64,000 nt of DNA from Stenotrophomonas sp. 610A2 (GTDB lineage Bacteria; Pseudomonadota; Gammaproteobacteria; Xanthomonadales; Xanthomonadaceae), in assembly GCF_030549615.1 (NCBI RefSeq), contig NZ_CP130832.1, forward strand, positions 4,290,001 to 4,354,000, given 5' to 3'. Below are positions 46,367 to 55,621 of this stretch, piece by piece. Each line of letters begins with the position of its first letter. Position 1 is the stretch's first letter. Made by a program: the position numbers and the translations under genes. The notes under the pieces are model-generated. The model saw only the letters and a program-made list of their open reading frames with translations. It searched no databases and was not told the DNA's origin.

Positions 46367-47323
46367 ATGTTCGACCGCTTCCGATCCCGGAACAACGCGC
46401 TCAGTGACGAATCCATCCAGTGGGTAATCCGCTTGGGTGCGCGGCCGTCTGCGGCCGATCGCTTGGCATTCGAACACTGGTGCCAGCGCTCTCCGGCCCA
46501 TGCCGAGGCGGCGCGGCAGGCCTTCGCCCTGCTCGACGGGGTTGGCCACACCACGCTGGCCGCCGAGCACCGCCATTGGGTGCAGGCACTGACGCCCGCG
46601 CCACGGCGAATGAGCCGGCGTGCGGTGTTGGCCGGCGGACTGTCGGCGGCAGCGCTGGCCGGTGTGGTTGGTACCGGCCTGCTGGGGCCGGTCAGCGGCG
46701 TGCTTGCCGACCATCGCACCCGCATCGGGCAGCGCCGCCAAGCCTCGCTTGGTGATGGATCAACGGCCTGGCTTAATACTGAGAGCGCGTTCTCGCAGGC
46801 GTTCTCCAACGTCCGCCGCACCGTCTCGGTGGCCGCCGGAGAACTGCTGTTCGACGTCGCCCCCGACCCGCAGCGGCCCTTCGTGATCGAGAGCCGCGAT
46901 GGCAGCGTGCATTGCAGCGTTGGGCGCTTCGCCCTGCACCGCGAAGCACGCCGCAGCACCTTGACCGTGGTCTCCGGCCTGGCCCAACTGCGCAACCAAG
47001 CCGGCGCCAGCATCGAGATGATCGCCAACCAGCGCGTCGCCTTCAGCGCCGATGTCCTTGGCCAGGCCGAGAACGTCGATGCCGGTGCATTGACCGCCTG
47101 GGTACGCGGCAAACTCATTTTCAACCAGCAACCCGTGTCAGCAATCGCCGACGAACTGCAGCGGCATGTGCCCGGACGCATCGTCGTGGTTGGCGAAGCG
47201 CTGCAGCAACTGCAGCTCACCGGCGTATTCGAACTGGATGACATCGATGCAGCGCTGCGCAATATCGCGGCGCTGGCCGGTGCGGAAGTGACCCGGCTGC
47301 CGTTGCTGACCCTGATCCGCTGA
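46367..47323 (+). CDS. FecR-family anti-sigma/signal transducer
   Basis: 318 residues: cytoplasmic DUF4880-type domain (about 14-60, ALSDESIQWVIRLGARPSAA), a Tat-like or membrane segment (about 82-110, MSRRAVLAGGLSAAALAGVV), the FecR periplasmic domain (about 118-210) and a C-terminal STN-like portion (AWVRGKLIFNQQPVSAIADE). It transmits the receptor signal across the inner membrane to the upstream sigma factor. The stop codon lies within an 8-bp tandem repeat. Confidence 0.9.
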   Translation: MFDRFRSRNNALSDESIQWVIRLGARPSAADRLAFEHWCQRSPAHAEAARQAFALLDGVGHTTLAAEHRHWVQALTPAPRRMSRRAVLAGGLSAAALAGVVGTGLLGPVSGVLADHRTRIGQRRQASLGDGSTAWLNTESAFSQAFSNVRRTVSVAAGELLFDVAPDPQRPFVIESRDGSVHCSVGRFALHREARRSTLTVVSGLAQLRNQAGASIEMIANQRVAFSADVLGQAENVDAGALTAWVRGKLIFNQQPVSAIADELQRHVPGRIVVVGEALQQLQLTGVFELDDIDAALRNIAALAGAEVTRLPLLTLIR

Positions 47324-47362
47324 TCCGCTGATCCGCTGATCCGCTGAACAGTTGATCCGCTG
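47313..47362. repeat. 8-bp tandem repeat TGATCCGC across the fecR stop codon
   Basis: Four perfect contiguous units (47313, 47321, 47329, 47337), one diverged unit (TGAACAGT) and a fifth unit at 47353. The fecR stop TGA (47321-47323) begins the second unit. Because the last codons and the stop fall in the array, unit-number change would alter the spacing to the receptor promoter but hardly the protein. Confidence 0.85.
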
Positions 47363-47477
47363 AGCAACGCGCCAGCGCGCTAGCCCCGCAATTGCCCGCC
47401 ACGCGGGTACGCGGACAAGCAGATGATTTTTTTTGCGGCTGACGCTGCAAGTTTCACCTGCGCCGGTCGTCTATAGA

Positions 47478-47496
47478 AATGAGACTTATTCTCATA
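47478..47496. promoter_or_regulatory. Fur box upstream of the hemophore receptor
   Basis: AATGAGACTTATTCTCATA, a near-palindrome (ATGAGA...TCTCAT) matching Fur sites before TonB-dependent receptors in pseudomonads and xanthomonads, 52 nt before the receptor ATG. An ECF-type CGTC (47468) sits beside it, consistent with joint control by Fur and the FecI-like sigma. Confidence 0.8.
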
Positions 47497-47548
47497 AAGT
47501 CAGCGCCGGTACATCCGGCCGCCCTCTTCCTCCATTTCCGTCGGACCC

Positions 47549-50500
47549 ATGAGCCCTTCCAGCCACTCCCGTTCTTCACGACTGCCCGCCCTGCTGGCGG
47601 TCAGCATCGCCCTGGCACTCGCTGCACCGCTGCATGCCTCCGCGCAGAGCAGCAACGCCGGTGCCACCCAAAGCGTCGCATTTGATGTCCCGGCACAGTC
47701 GCTGGACAGCGCGCTGACCCGATTGGCAGACCAGGGCGGGGTCCGCATCCTGTTTGTGTCCAGCGATGTCGGTGGGCTGCAGGGCGCGGCCATCAAAGGA
47801 CAACTCAGCGCGGCCCAGGCGCTGGATCAACTGCTGGCCGGCAGCGGACTGAGCTGGCAATGGCGCGAACCCGGTACCGCCGTGGTGACGCGCAGCGGCG
47901 CTGCTGCCGCAGCTGCCAGCACCCCCATCGTCACCGGCACGCTGAGCGTGACCGGCAAGCAGGGCATCGAAGCGACCGGCGCGCAGCGCGACCTGCGTGG
48001 CCACGACGAGGTCTACGACCTGGACCTGTCCACCGCCTACCTCGGCCGCACCGAGATCGAGCGCTACAAGGGCGCCACGCCCTCGGACCTGCTCAACGGC
48101 GTCGCCGGTGTGTTCAGCGGTGATGCGCGCAACAGCGGCGCGCTCGACGTCAACATCCGCGGCGTGCAGGGGCCGGGACGCGTGCCGGTCACCATCGATG
48201 GCACCGAACAGGCAGTCACCGCCTGGCGCGGCTACAACGGTATCGGCAACCGCAACTACGTCGATCCCAACCTGATCGGCGGCATGCAGATCTTCAAGGG
48301 CCCGTCGCTGACCCGCAATGTCACCACCGGCATCGGTGGCGGCGTGGTGATCAAGACACTGGACGTGGACGATGTGGTGCCGGAAGGCGAGTCGTTCGGT
48401 GGCGAATTCAAGATCGAAGGCAGCAGCAATGCGGTAGCGCCGCGTCTGCCGGGCAAGTTGTACACCGGCATGAACCACCGCGACGTGCCCGAGCTGGCCA
48501 CCGGCAGCCCGGCCAACGACCCGACCCTGCGCGTGCAACCGCATACCGGTGGTGGTGGCTACAACGTGCTCGATGGCGAGGACCACGCCTACCGGCTGGC
48601 ACTGGGCTGGAAGTCGGACACGCTGAGCCTGTTCGGTGCCTACGCCTACCGCGACCGTGGCAATTACTTCGCCGGCAAGCGCGGCGCCGGCTACTACTCG
48701 CAGCCGGTGGAGAACATCAGCGCCGGCGACTACATCATTACCATGGCCAACCGCCTGCGCCCGGGCGACGAGGTAACCAATACCTCCAGCCAGATGGAAT
48801 CGTGGCTGTTCAAGGCCACCTGGAACCCGACACCCGACCAGGTGCTGCGCTTCGGCTACCGCGACACGCTGTCGCACTACGGCGAGATCATGCCGTCGCG
48901 CATCAACCGTACCGCGCTCGGCCTGCCGCAGTGGTCATTGAGCCGGGTGGACTCCACCGCCTACAACCTGGAGTACAAGTGGCAGCCGCAGGACAGCCGT
49001 TGGATAGACCTGTACGCCAACCTGTGGCGCACCGATACCGACAGCAATGCGAACACCGCCGGCAGCTACCCGAACTACTGGAACGCGGTGACCCAGCCGA
49101 TCATCATGAACGGCGCGCTGGATGATTCCACCAATACCCGCAACGGCCTGACCGTGAGCAATCTGTTCCGGCTCAGCGATACGTTGGACCTGACCATCGG
49201 CGGCGACTTCCAGCACGAGAAGCTGCGCTCGCATGACGAGTACATCGGCCCATCTGCCAGTTGGCGCATGTTCCCGCGCGCCGGCCGCCGCGAGGAGTGG
49301 AACGCCAACTTCAACTTCGAATGGCGCCCGGTCGACTTCCTGAAGATCAACGCCGGTGCCCGCTACTCCTCGTACTGGGCGTACGACGATTTCCTCGCTG
49401 ACCATCCCAACCAGTTCCTGGCCTCGGTATCCGGCTACCAGGCGACCTACCGGACCATGTCTGCCGAGGAGCGCAGCAAAGCTGAGACGCAGGCGCGCAC
49501 CATTCACCAGGTCTGTACGGCGATGCCGTTCTACTGCGATCTTTTCGGCATTCCGGCGGGGATAAGCGAAGCGGAGTACGTCGCTTCCAAGATTCACGAA
49601 GCCGCCAAATCGAACACCATTCAATGGCTTCCTGATGCCAATGGAAAGTTCCATCGCGTAGACAACCCCTGCACCAACGGCATGCTCAACGGCATAGCCG
49701 ATCTGTATGAGGGAGGGAACTGCACAATCGGCCTCACTGCCAACCCGATCGCATCCCGCTACGCCGTGGCAAAGAAGCGCCGTGATCGTGGCTGGGCTCC
49801 ATCACTGACGGTGACCGGCTTCTTCTCCGATTACAGCCGCGCCTACTTCAGCTACAACGAGGCACTGCGCTACCCGAACATGTTCGAGAGCGTGATCGCC
49901 TTCGGTGCCAGCGTCAGCCCGTTCCGCGACCTCGAGCCGGAGCATACCTACAGCTACGAGCTGGGCTATATCCAGGAGCTCGGGCATCTGCTCGGCGATG
50001 ACACCATCGCCGACCTCAAGCTGAGCTACTACCACCGCCGCACCGATGACCTGATCGAACGCGACAACAACTTCCTGTTCCGCAACATCGACAAGCAGCT
50101 CGTGCAGGGCGTGGAGTTCCAGGGCAGGTATGACAATGGCCGTTTCTTCACCGACCTCGCCGTTGCACACACACTGAAGAACGAGGTCTGCGATGAACAC
50201 ACCGCCATCACCATCGACCCCAACGTCACCAGCACGCCCACCTGCGTCGACCAAGGCTTCATCGGCAGTTGGCTGCTGACCCAGGCCTCGCCGGAAACCT
50301 CGGCCAACTGGTCGCTGGGCGGGCGCTTCCTGGACAAGCGGCTGGAACTTGGCACGCGTGTTGTCTATTACCAGCGCCGCAAACCCAACCGTGACCTGGA
50401 AGCATTTTCCGAAGCCACCAACCAGAACCTTGGCGTGTTCAACGTGCCGTTCTCCTGGGATACGACCTGGTTGTTCGACGCCTATGCCAGCTACCGCGTC

Positions 50501-50629
50501 AACGACACCGTGCAGTTGGAACTGATCGGTACCAACCTCAGCGACCGCTACTACGCCGACCCCGCGACGCGCTCGCTGCTGCCCGCTCCGGGCCGCACGT
50601 TGAAGCTGAGCGTGACCGCGCGCTTCTGA
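47549..50629 (+). CDS. TonB-dependent heme/hemophore receptor with signalling domain (HphR/HasR-like)
   Basis: 1026-residue outer-membrane receptor: signal peptide (about 1-33), N-terminal STN signalling domain (about 45-120, FDVPAQSLDSALTRLADQGG), plug domain (VYDLDLSTAYLGRTEIERYK, NIRGVQGPGRVPVTIDGTEQ), and a 22-strand barrel ending LPAPGRTLKLSVTARF with terminal Phe. Context (hemophore, Slam, heme oxygenase, TonB) points to heme import from a secreted hemophore, as for HphR in Acinetobacter. The STN domain signals to FecR and the ECF sigma. Confidence 0.88.
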   Translation: MSPSSHSRSSRLPALLAVSIALALAAPLHASAQSSNAGATQSVAFDVPAQSLDSALTRLADQGGVRILFVSSDVGGLQGAAIKGQLSAAQALDQLLAGSGLSWQWREPGTAVVTRSGAAAAAASTPIVTGTLSVTGKQGIEATGAQRDLRGHDEVYDLDLSTAYLGRTEIERYKGATPSDLLNGVAGVFSGDARNSGALDVNIRGVQGPGRVPVTIDGTEQAVTAWRGYNGIGNRNYVDPNLIGGMQIFKGPSLTRNVTTGIGGGVVIKTLDVDDVVPEGESFGGEFKIEGSSNAVAPRLPGKLYTGMNHRDVPELATGSPANDPTLRVQPHTGGGGYNVLDGEDHAYRLALGWKSDTLSLFGAYAYRDRGNYFAGKRGAGYYSQPVENISAGDYIITMANRLRPGDEVTNTSSQMESWLFKATWNPTPDQVLRFGYRDTLSHYGEIMPSRINRTALGLPQWSLSRVDSTAYNLEYKWQPQDSRWIDLYANLWRTDTDSNANTAGSYPNYWNAVTQPIIMNGALDDSTNTRNGLTVSNLFRLSDTLDLTIGGDFQHEKLRSHDEYIGPSASWRMFPRAGRREEWNANFNFEWRPVDFLKINAGARYSSYWAYDDFLADHPNQFLASVSGYQATYRTMSAEERSKAETQARTIHQVCTAMPFYCDLFGIPAGISEAEYVASKIHEAAKSNTIQWLPDANGKFHRVDNPCTNGMLNGIADLYEGGNCTIGLTANPIASRYAVAKKRRDRGWAPSLTVTGFFSDYSRAYFSYNEALRYPNMFESVIAFGASVSPFRDLEPEHTYSYELGYIQELGHLLGDDTIADLKLSYYHRRTDDLIERDNNFLFRNIDKQLVQGVEFQGRYDNGRFFTDLAVAHTLKNEVCDEHTAITIDPNVTSTPTCVDQGFIGSWLLTQASPETSANWSLGGRFLDKRLELGTRVVYYQRRKPNRDLEAFSEATNQNLGVFNVPFSWDTTWLFDAYASYRVNDTVQLELIGTNLSDRYYADPATRSLLPAPGRTLKLSVTARF

Positions 50630-50715
50630 TCATCCCGTAGCACCAAGGAGTCCACCGCAACCCGAACCGTCACTGCAATTCAACTTTTCTTCATCACATC
50701 AAGAGAGAAATGATC

Positions 50716-51555
50716 ATGAAAATGCACAAGCGTCTTTCCCAAATCGCCGTCGCCCTGACCGTGGTTTCCCTGGCAGGTACCGCCGCAGCCGCCAACATCG
50801 TCGGCGCCCAGTCCGCTGGCTCCGGTGCCTCCACCATCACCGTCGGTGAATCGCAGGTTCCGTTCGGTCCGCATACCGCTGGCAAGGCCGGCGTCGGCAT
50901 CTCCAGCTATGCCGCAGGCATCAAGGTCGACTTCCAGGGCCTGACCCCGTCCAGCGCCGCAACCGAACTGCACCCGGGCACCGACAAAGGCATGACCGTG
51001 TACCAGCTGCACGACCCGATCACCACCGGTACCCCGGGTGATCCGAACAACCCGGCGCACGCAGGCCTGGGCAGCTTCAATTTCGTAAAGGTGGGTACTG
51101 GCGATGTATGGTTCGGTGAGTGGTCGACCAACGGCAACACCGGCAGCCCGACCTACCAGAACCGTCAGGTCTATTACGTCGGTGACAAGACTGGCTACAC
51201 CGCCGCCACCGGTACCGCGGTTGGCTACACGCTGACCGGCCTGCATCGCTACGGCGCCAACACCCACCTGACCGGCAGCCTGACCGCCAACTTCAGCAGC
51301 CGCACGTTCCATGGCGACCTGTCGATCGGCGCAACCCAGATCCGCCTTGGCACCAGCGGCAGCCAGATCGCGTTCGACACCAACGGTCACTTCGATGCGG
51401 CCAATGCCGGCCAGTGGGTGATCCCGGGCAACTTCGTACTGAAAACCGGCGATGTGAAGGGTGACTTCTTCGGCGCACAGGCGGCCACTGTCGCTGGCAT
51501 CGTCGACTTCGGCGACCAGTCGATGAACATCGCCTGGGGCGGCACCAAGAACTGA
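50716..51555 (+). CDS. Secreted Slam-dependent hemophore (hemophilin HphA-like)
   Basis: 279 residues: signal peptide (about 1-26, cleavage AAA/N) without lipobox Cys, so the mature protein should be soluble rather than a surface lipoprotein. The beta-rich body is Gly/Thr/Ser-rich. The C-terminal domain ends with VKGDFFGAQAATVAGIVDFG, the TbpB-type barrel motif recognised by Slam exporters. It sits between the receptor and Slam genes, as hphA does in hemophilin loci. ATG 50716 is favoured over 50710 because the AAGAGAG ribosome-binding site is then 9 nt away. Confidence 0.82.
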   Translation: MKMHKRLSQIAVALTVVSLAGTAAAANIVGAQSAGSGASTITVGESQVPFGPHTAGKAGVGISSYAAGIKVDFQGLTPSSAATELHPGTDKGMTVYQLHDPITTGTPGDPNNPAHAGLGSFNFVKVGTGDVWFGEWSTNGNTGSPTYQNRQVYYVGDKTGYTAATGTAVGYTLTGLHRYGANTHLTGSLTANFSSRTFHGDLSIGATQIRLGTSGSQIAFDTNGHFDAANAGQWVIPGNFVLKTGDVKGDFFGAQAATVAGIVDFGDQSMNIAWGGTKN

Positions 51556-51649
51556 CGGCTGAGCCTTTCCGTCAGCCGCCGTAATTCGACTGCTACCGGC
51601 AAGGACCAGCCAGCGTCCGCCAATCCTTGCCTCCCTCGATGGCCATTGC

Positions 51650-53161
51650 ATGCATTCTTGTTTTCCCAACGACCGTCGACGCCGGTCTGCTTTCGCGCTT
51701 CCTGCGGCACTGCTGCTGGCCGGCCTGCTGTTGCCGGTTGTCGCCTTCGCACAGGAGCAGGCCGATACCCGCCGCCTGCTGGACCAACGCATCGACCAGC
51801 AAGCGCAGGCCCGCGAGCGCGAGCTACTCAAGGATGAGCTCGACGCCGAGCGCCCTACGCTGACCATCGATGGCGAGCGCCATGTCATCGGGCACAACGT
51901 CGACGACGTCGGCCGCGCACTGTATCTGGCGCTGCAACAGCGGCAGTGGAGCCTGGCCGCACACTTCCTCAACGAATACCTGACCCTGCCCGGTCACGAC
52001 GAACTGCTGGTGCACTACGCCCAGGGCGGCTTGCTGCGCATCCAGGGCAAGCACGCGCAGGCAGCCGCCGAGTACCGCGCCCTGCTCGCCCTGCAGCCGG
52101 ACTTCATGCCGGCGCAGCTGGAACTGGCCCGCACCTTGTTCGAAGACCAGCAGGATCGCGAAGCCGATGCGCTGTTCGCCGACGTCGGCACCAGCATCGA
52201 CGCCAACGACCCGAAAACCGAGGGTGTACGCACCACCATCGCCAGCTTCCGCCAGGCCCTGGCCCAACGCGAGCGCTGGAGTGGCTCCTATGCGGCCGGG
52301 CCGAGCTGGACCGACAACGCCAACCGCACCTCGGCCAGTCGTACCTGTCTATTGCTGCTGATCACCGGCGACTGCCTGATCGAGCGCAAATTACCCGAGG
52401 CGATCACCGCCACCGGCATCGACTACGACGCCACCCTCAACAAGCGGCATGCGCTGCGCGGGCATCACGGCGTCTACCTGCGCGCAATCGCATTCGGCCA
52501 GAACTACCGCGACAACAGCGCCTACAACGAGCTCAACGCGGCGCTGCAGGCCGGATACAGCTTCCGCAGTGCGCGCCACAACCTCGCACTGGCACCGTCG
52601 TTCGACTACTACGCGCTGGGCAATAGCGCCCTGTTTGGTGCACCTGGCGTACACGCCGAGTGGAGCTGGACGCCGGGCCAGCGCTCCATGCTGAAGCTGG
52701 AGGCCGACTGGAAGGATCTGCGCTATCGGCAGCGTGATTACGCACTCAATCTGGACGGCGTGCAGCGCACAGCATCAGCCACCTATTTCCGCAGTCTTGG
52801 CAGCCATTGGATGGCCTTTGGCGGTATCGATGCACTGGACAGTGACTCGCGCGACCGCAGCAACGGCTACCGCTCCGTTGGTGCACGTATTGGTGCGTCG
52901 CTGCAGTGGCCGGAGGGTTTCAGCCACACCTTGTTCGCCTCCTATCGGCGCCGCAGCTACGACCTGTACAGCCCGATGCTGGGCGTACGCCGCGATGACG
53001 ACGAGCGCAACTACACATTGATCATCAAGGCCAGGCGCCTTGCCTTCGCCGGCTTCACGCCCTTGCTCAGCCTTCGCTACAACGTGGTGTCCAGCAACGT
53101 CGACTGGCTCTACAGCTATGACCGCAGCACCGCCAGCCTGAAGCTCGAACGCAGTTTCTGA
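51650..53161 (+). CDS. Surface lipoprotein assembly modifier (Slam, DUF560)
   Basis: 503-residue outer-membrane protein: signal peptide (about 1-34, AFA/Q), N-terminal TPR-like helical domain (about 60-190, LLVHYAQGGLLRIQGKHAQA, ELARTLFEDQQ), and a C-terminal beta barrel (about 210-503; aromatic-rich strands, e.g. SLRYNVVSSNVDWLYSY, ending LKLERSF). Slam proteins move TbpB-fold lipoproteins and hemophilins across the outer membrane; the adjacent hemophore is the obvious client. The start at 51650 gives a good signal peptide, though no clear ribosome-binding site is present. Confidence 0.88.
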   Translation: MHSCFPNDRRRRSAFALPAALLLAGLLLPVVAFAQEQADTRRLLDQRIDQQAQARERELLKDELDAERPTLTIDGERHVIGHNVDDVGRALYLALQQRQWSLAAHFLNEYLTLPGHDELLVHYAQGGLLRIQGKHAQAAAEYRALLALQPDFMPAQLELARTLFEDQQDREADALFADVGTSIDANDPKTEGVRTTIASFRQALAQRERWSGSYAAGPSWTDNANRTSASRTCLLLLITGDCLIERKLPEAITATGIDYDATLNKRHALRGHHGVYLRAIAFGQNYRDNSAYNELNAALQAGYSFRSARHNLALAPSFDYYALGNSALFGAPGVHAEWSWTPGQRSMLKLEADWKDLRYRQRDYALNLDGVQRTASATYFRSLGSHWMAFGGIDALDSDSRDRSNGYRSVGARIGASLQWPEGFSHTLFASYRRRSYDLYSPMLGVRRDDDERNYTLIIKARRLAFAGFTPLLSLRYNVVSSNVDWLYSYDRSTASLKLERSF

Positions 53162-53195
53162 CCCCCACCACTTCCTGCATTACCGGGAGTTGCAC

Positions 53196-53801
53196 ATGAA
53201 CGAAAAGAGCACCGCCATATCGCGCAGCCAGCAGCTCAAGGCTGTCACCCACAGCACCCATGACAGCCTGGACAAGCGGGTCATGGCAGCGGACATCTTC
53301 GCCAACCGCGACAGCTTCGCGCGCTTCCTGCGCGTGCAATACCGCTTCCATCGCGATATTGATGCGCTGTACTCGCATTCGGGATTGCTGGCGCTGATCC
53401 CCGATCTTGGCGAGCGCCGGCGGCTGGCAAAGATCGCACTCGACCTGCAGGATCTCGGCAGCGAAGTTTCCGCCAGCAGCACTCCAGCGGTCGCCGCCGA
53501 CATCGCCCTGCCCAACGCGCTGGGCTGGCTGTACGTAGCCGAGGGCTCCAATCTCGGCGGTACCGTGCTGTTCAAGCTGGCCCGCGAGCGCCTGCAGTTG
53601 CAGGCTGACTTCGGCGCCCGCCACCTGGCCGCACATGCCGACGGCGCGGCGCGCCATTGGCGCAGCTTCACTGCCGCACTGGATGCGGCAGCGCTGGCGG
53701 CCGCGCAGGAAGCCCTGGTGGTAGAGGGTGCACGCGCGGCGTTCCAGACCGTGCGCGCCTATGTGGAAGCGGAACTGCATCCCGATCCGGCGCTCGCCTG
53801 A
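53196..53801 (+). CDS. hemO: Bacterial heme oxygenase
   Basis: Cytoplasmic HemO/PigA-type heme oxygenase that opens imported heme to biliverdin, CO and iron. 201 residues. Proximal His is in the LKAVTHSTHDSLDKR segment (about H22). The distal-helix motif is WLYVAEGSNLGGTVLFK. ATG 53196 has a GGGAGT ribosome-binding site. Its stop overlaps the DUF454 start (TGATG), placing it in the uptake operon. Confidence 0.9.
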   Translation: MNEKSTAISRSQQLKAVTHSTHDSLDKRVMAADIFANRDSFARFLRVQYRFHRDIDALYSHSGLLALIPDLGERRRLAKIALDLQDLGSEVSASSTPAVAADIALPNALGWLYVAEGSNLGGTVLFKLARERLQLQADFGARHLAAHADGAARHWRSFTAALDAAALAAAQEALVVEGARAAFQTVRAYVEAELHPDPALA

Positions 53802-54172
53802 TGCGCTGGCTCTGGTTCTGCGCAGGTTGCTGGATGCTATCGCTTGGCATCATCGGCGCACTGTTGCCGGTAATGCCCACCACCATCTTCCTGATCCTGG
53901 CGCTGGCCTGTTTCGCGCGCTCCTCGCCAAGGCTCGAACGCTACCTGCTGCAGCATCCGCGTTACGGCCACAGCCTGCGCCTGTGGCGTGAGCAGGGCGC
54001 GGTCAGCGCCAAGGGCAAGGCCTTCGCCGCGATCGGCATGGCGCTTGGCTATCCGATTTTCTTCTGCACCGCCCACCCAGGCTGGAAGCTGGCACTGGGC
54101 ATCGGCCTGTTCTTCATTGCCAGCGCCAGCTACGTGCTGTCGCGCCCCGCACCGCGTGCACTCATCCATTGA
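53801..54172 (+). CDS. DUF454 (YbaN-type) inner-membrane protein
   Basis: 123 residues with about three membrane segments and the family signature GIIGALLPVMPTTIFLILAL then ACFARSSPRLERYLLQHP. Function unestablished; the family recurs in heme-oxygenase operons. Start overlaps the hemO stop by 1 nt. Confidence 0.85.
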   Translation: MRWLWFCAGCWMLSLGIIGALLPVMPTTIFLILALACFARSSPRLERYLLQHPRYGHSLRLWREQGAVSAKGKAFAAIGMALGYPIFFCTAHPGWKLALGIGLFFIASASYVLSRPAPRALIH

Positions 54173-54183
54173 GGAGATCGATC

Positions 54184-54495
54184 ATGCCCCTGACAACTTC
54201 AGGCAACTTGTCGCTGCCGATACGTAACATCCACTCGGCGGCACTGCGCGGCGCCGGCATCCGCGTGACCTCGGCGCGGATCGCCACCTTGCGGCTGGCA
54301 CCCTTGGTACTCGCCGCACATGGCCACCTCAGCCCACAGCTGTTGCATGCCGCTGCCGTGGAACAGGGCGGCATGCATGTCTCCACCAGCGCCTTCTACA
54401 ACACCTTGTCGACCCTGACCGCCGCCGGTCTGCTGCCGTCCACTCACGCCGCACATGCATCGGCGACACCTGCCATCGTGAGCGTGCAGGAATGA
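54184..54495 (+). CDS. Truncated Fur-family-like DNA-binding protein
   Basis: 103 residues. The middle (about 18-85) reads like the Fur winged helix: LRGAGIRVTSARIATLRLAP, then HLSPQLLHAAAVEQ and HVSTSAFYNTLSTLTAAGLL, the last aligning with the Fur recognition helix TVYRTL. The metal-binding and dimerisation domain is missing, and the Arg of YR is replaced (YN). It may be a local regulator of the heme operon or a remnant. The stop overlaps exbB (ATGA), so it is co-translated with the motor genes. Confidence 0.65.
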   Translation: MPLTTSGNLSLPIRNIHSAALRGAGIRVTSARIATLRLAPLVLAAHGHLSPQLLHAAAVEQGGMHVSTSAFYNTLSTLTAAGLLPSTHAAHASATPAIVSVQE

Positions 54496-55196
54496 GCATG
54501 CACGCCGGCCTGCCAAGCAACCTAAGCCCGTGGCAGATGTTCCTGCATGCCGACTGGGTGGTTCAGACAGTAATGATCGGCTTGGCAGTCGCCTCATTGG
54601 CAACCTGGACGGTATTGCTGGCCAAGCGCCGCCAGCTGCGTCGCGAAGCGCGCAGCCTGCATGATGCGCGCGCCCTGCTGGCAATCGCCGACAGCTTGCC
54701 AGCGGCATCGGAAGCAGACCTGCAACACAGCGCAATCGCGGCTTCATTGCTGGCCGAGGCGCAGGACGAGCTGCAACGTTCGCCCGAGGCCGGTAACACC
54801 GACGGCATCAAGCACCGGGTCGAATCGCGCCTGCAGCGCATCGAGCTAGCGCATGCGCGACAGCTGCGCAGCGGCACCGGCCTGCTGGCGACCATCGGTG
54901 CCACCGCACCCTTCGTCGGCTTGTTCGGTACGGTGTGGGGCATCATGAACAGCTTCGTTGGCATCGCCCAGGCCAACACCACCAATCTGGCGGTGGTCGC
55001 GCCGGGTATCGCCGAGGCCTTGCTGGCCACCGCGCTTGGGCTGGTCGCGGCAATCCCCGCCGTGGTGATCTACAACCACCTGAGCCGGCAACTTGCGGCG
55101 CTGCGCGGCGACAGCGGTGATCTATCGGCCAGCGTGCAGCAGCTGGTCTCGCGCGACCTCGACCGCTGTGCCGTCCGCCCGTCCGGAGCGCCGTGA
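54492..55196 (+). CDS. exbB: ExbB/TolQ-family proton channel subunit
   Basis: 234 residues with three membrane segments; the conserved loop GLLATIGATAPFVGLFGTVWGIMNSF and APGIAEALLATALGLVAAIPAV are intact. Forms the inner-membrane proton-driven motor with ExbD for TonB. Start overlaps the Fur-like gene; stop overlaps exbD (GTGA). Confidence 0.95.
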   Translation: MSMHAGLPSNLSPWQMFLHADWVVQTVMIGLAVASLATWTVLLAKRRQLRREARSLHDARALLAIADSLPAASEADLQHSAIAASLLAEAQDELQRSPEAGNTDGIKHRVESRLQRIELAHARQLRSGTGLLATIGATAPFVGLFGTVWGIMNSFVGIAQANTTNLAVVAPGIAEALLATALGLVAAIPAVVIYNHLSRQLAALRGDSGDLSASVQQLVSRDLDRCAVRPSGAP

Positions 55197-55621
55197 GCAT
55201 GGCGATGAGGACCGACGAGCAGGACGATGTACCCGACGAGAACCACGAGATCAACGTCACGCCTTTCATCGACGTGATGCTGGTGCTGCTGATCATCTTC
55301 ATGGTCGCTGCGCCATTGGCCACGGTGGATGTCGCCGTCGACCTGCCTGCATCAACGGCGCAGCCACAACCGCGCACCGATGAACCGGTGTACCTGACCT
55401 TGCGGCAGGACCTGTCACTGCGCTTGAACCAGGACCCGGTTGCTGCCTCTGCCTTGGCAGCGGCGCTGGATACGTTCACCAGCAGCAACCGCGAGCAACG
55501 CATCTTCGTGCGCGCTGACAAGGGCGTTGCTTACGGCGACCTGATGGACACCTTGAACAGCCTGCGTGCTGCCGGCTATCTGAAGGTGGCCCTGGTCGGC
55601 CTGGAGCAGGCCGCGCCGTGA
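55193..55621 (+). CDS. exbD: ExbD/TolR-family motor subunit
   Basis: 142 residues: one membrane span with the proton-carrying Asp (D27, NVTPFIDVMLVLLIIFMV), followed by a periplasmic domain (VFVRADKGVAYGDLM-type end). GTG start at 55193 overlapping exbB; ATG 55199 is an alternative. Stop overlaps tonB (GTGA). Confidence 0.94.
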   Translation: MSMAMRTDEQDDVPDENHEINVTPFIDVMLVLLIIFMVAAPLATVDVAVDLPASTAQPQPRTDEPVYLTLRQDLSLRLNQDPVAASALAAALDTFTSSNREQRIFVRADKGVAYGDLMDTLNSLRAAGYLKVALVGLEQAAP

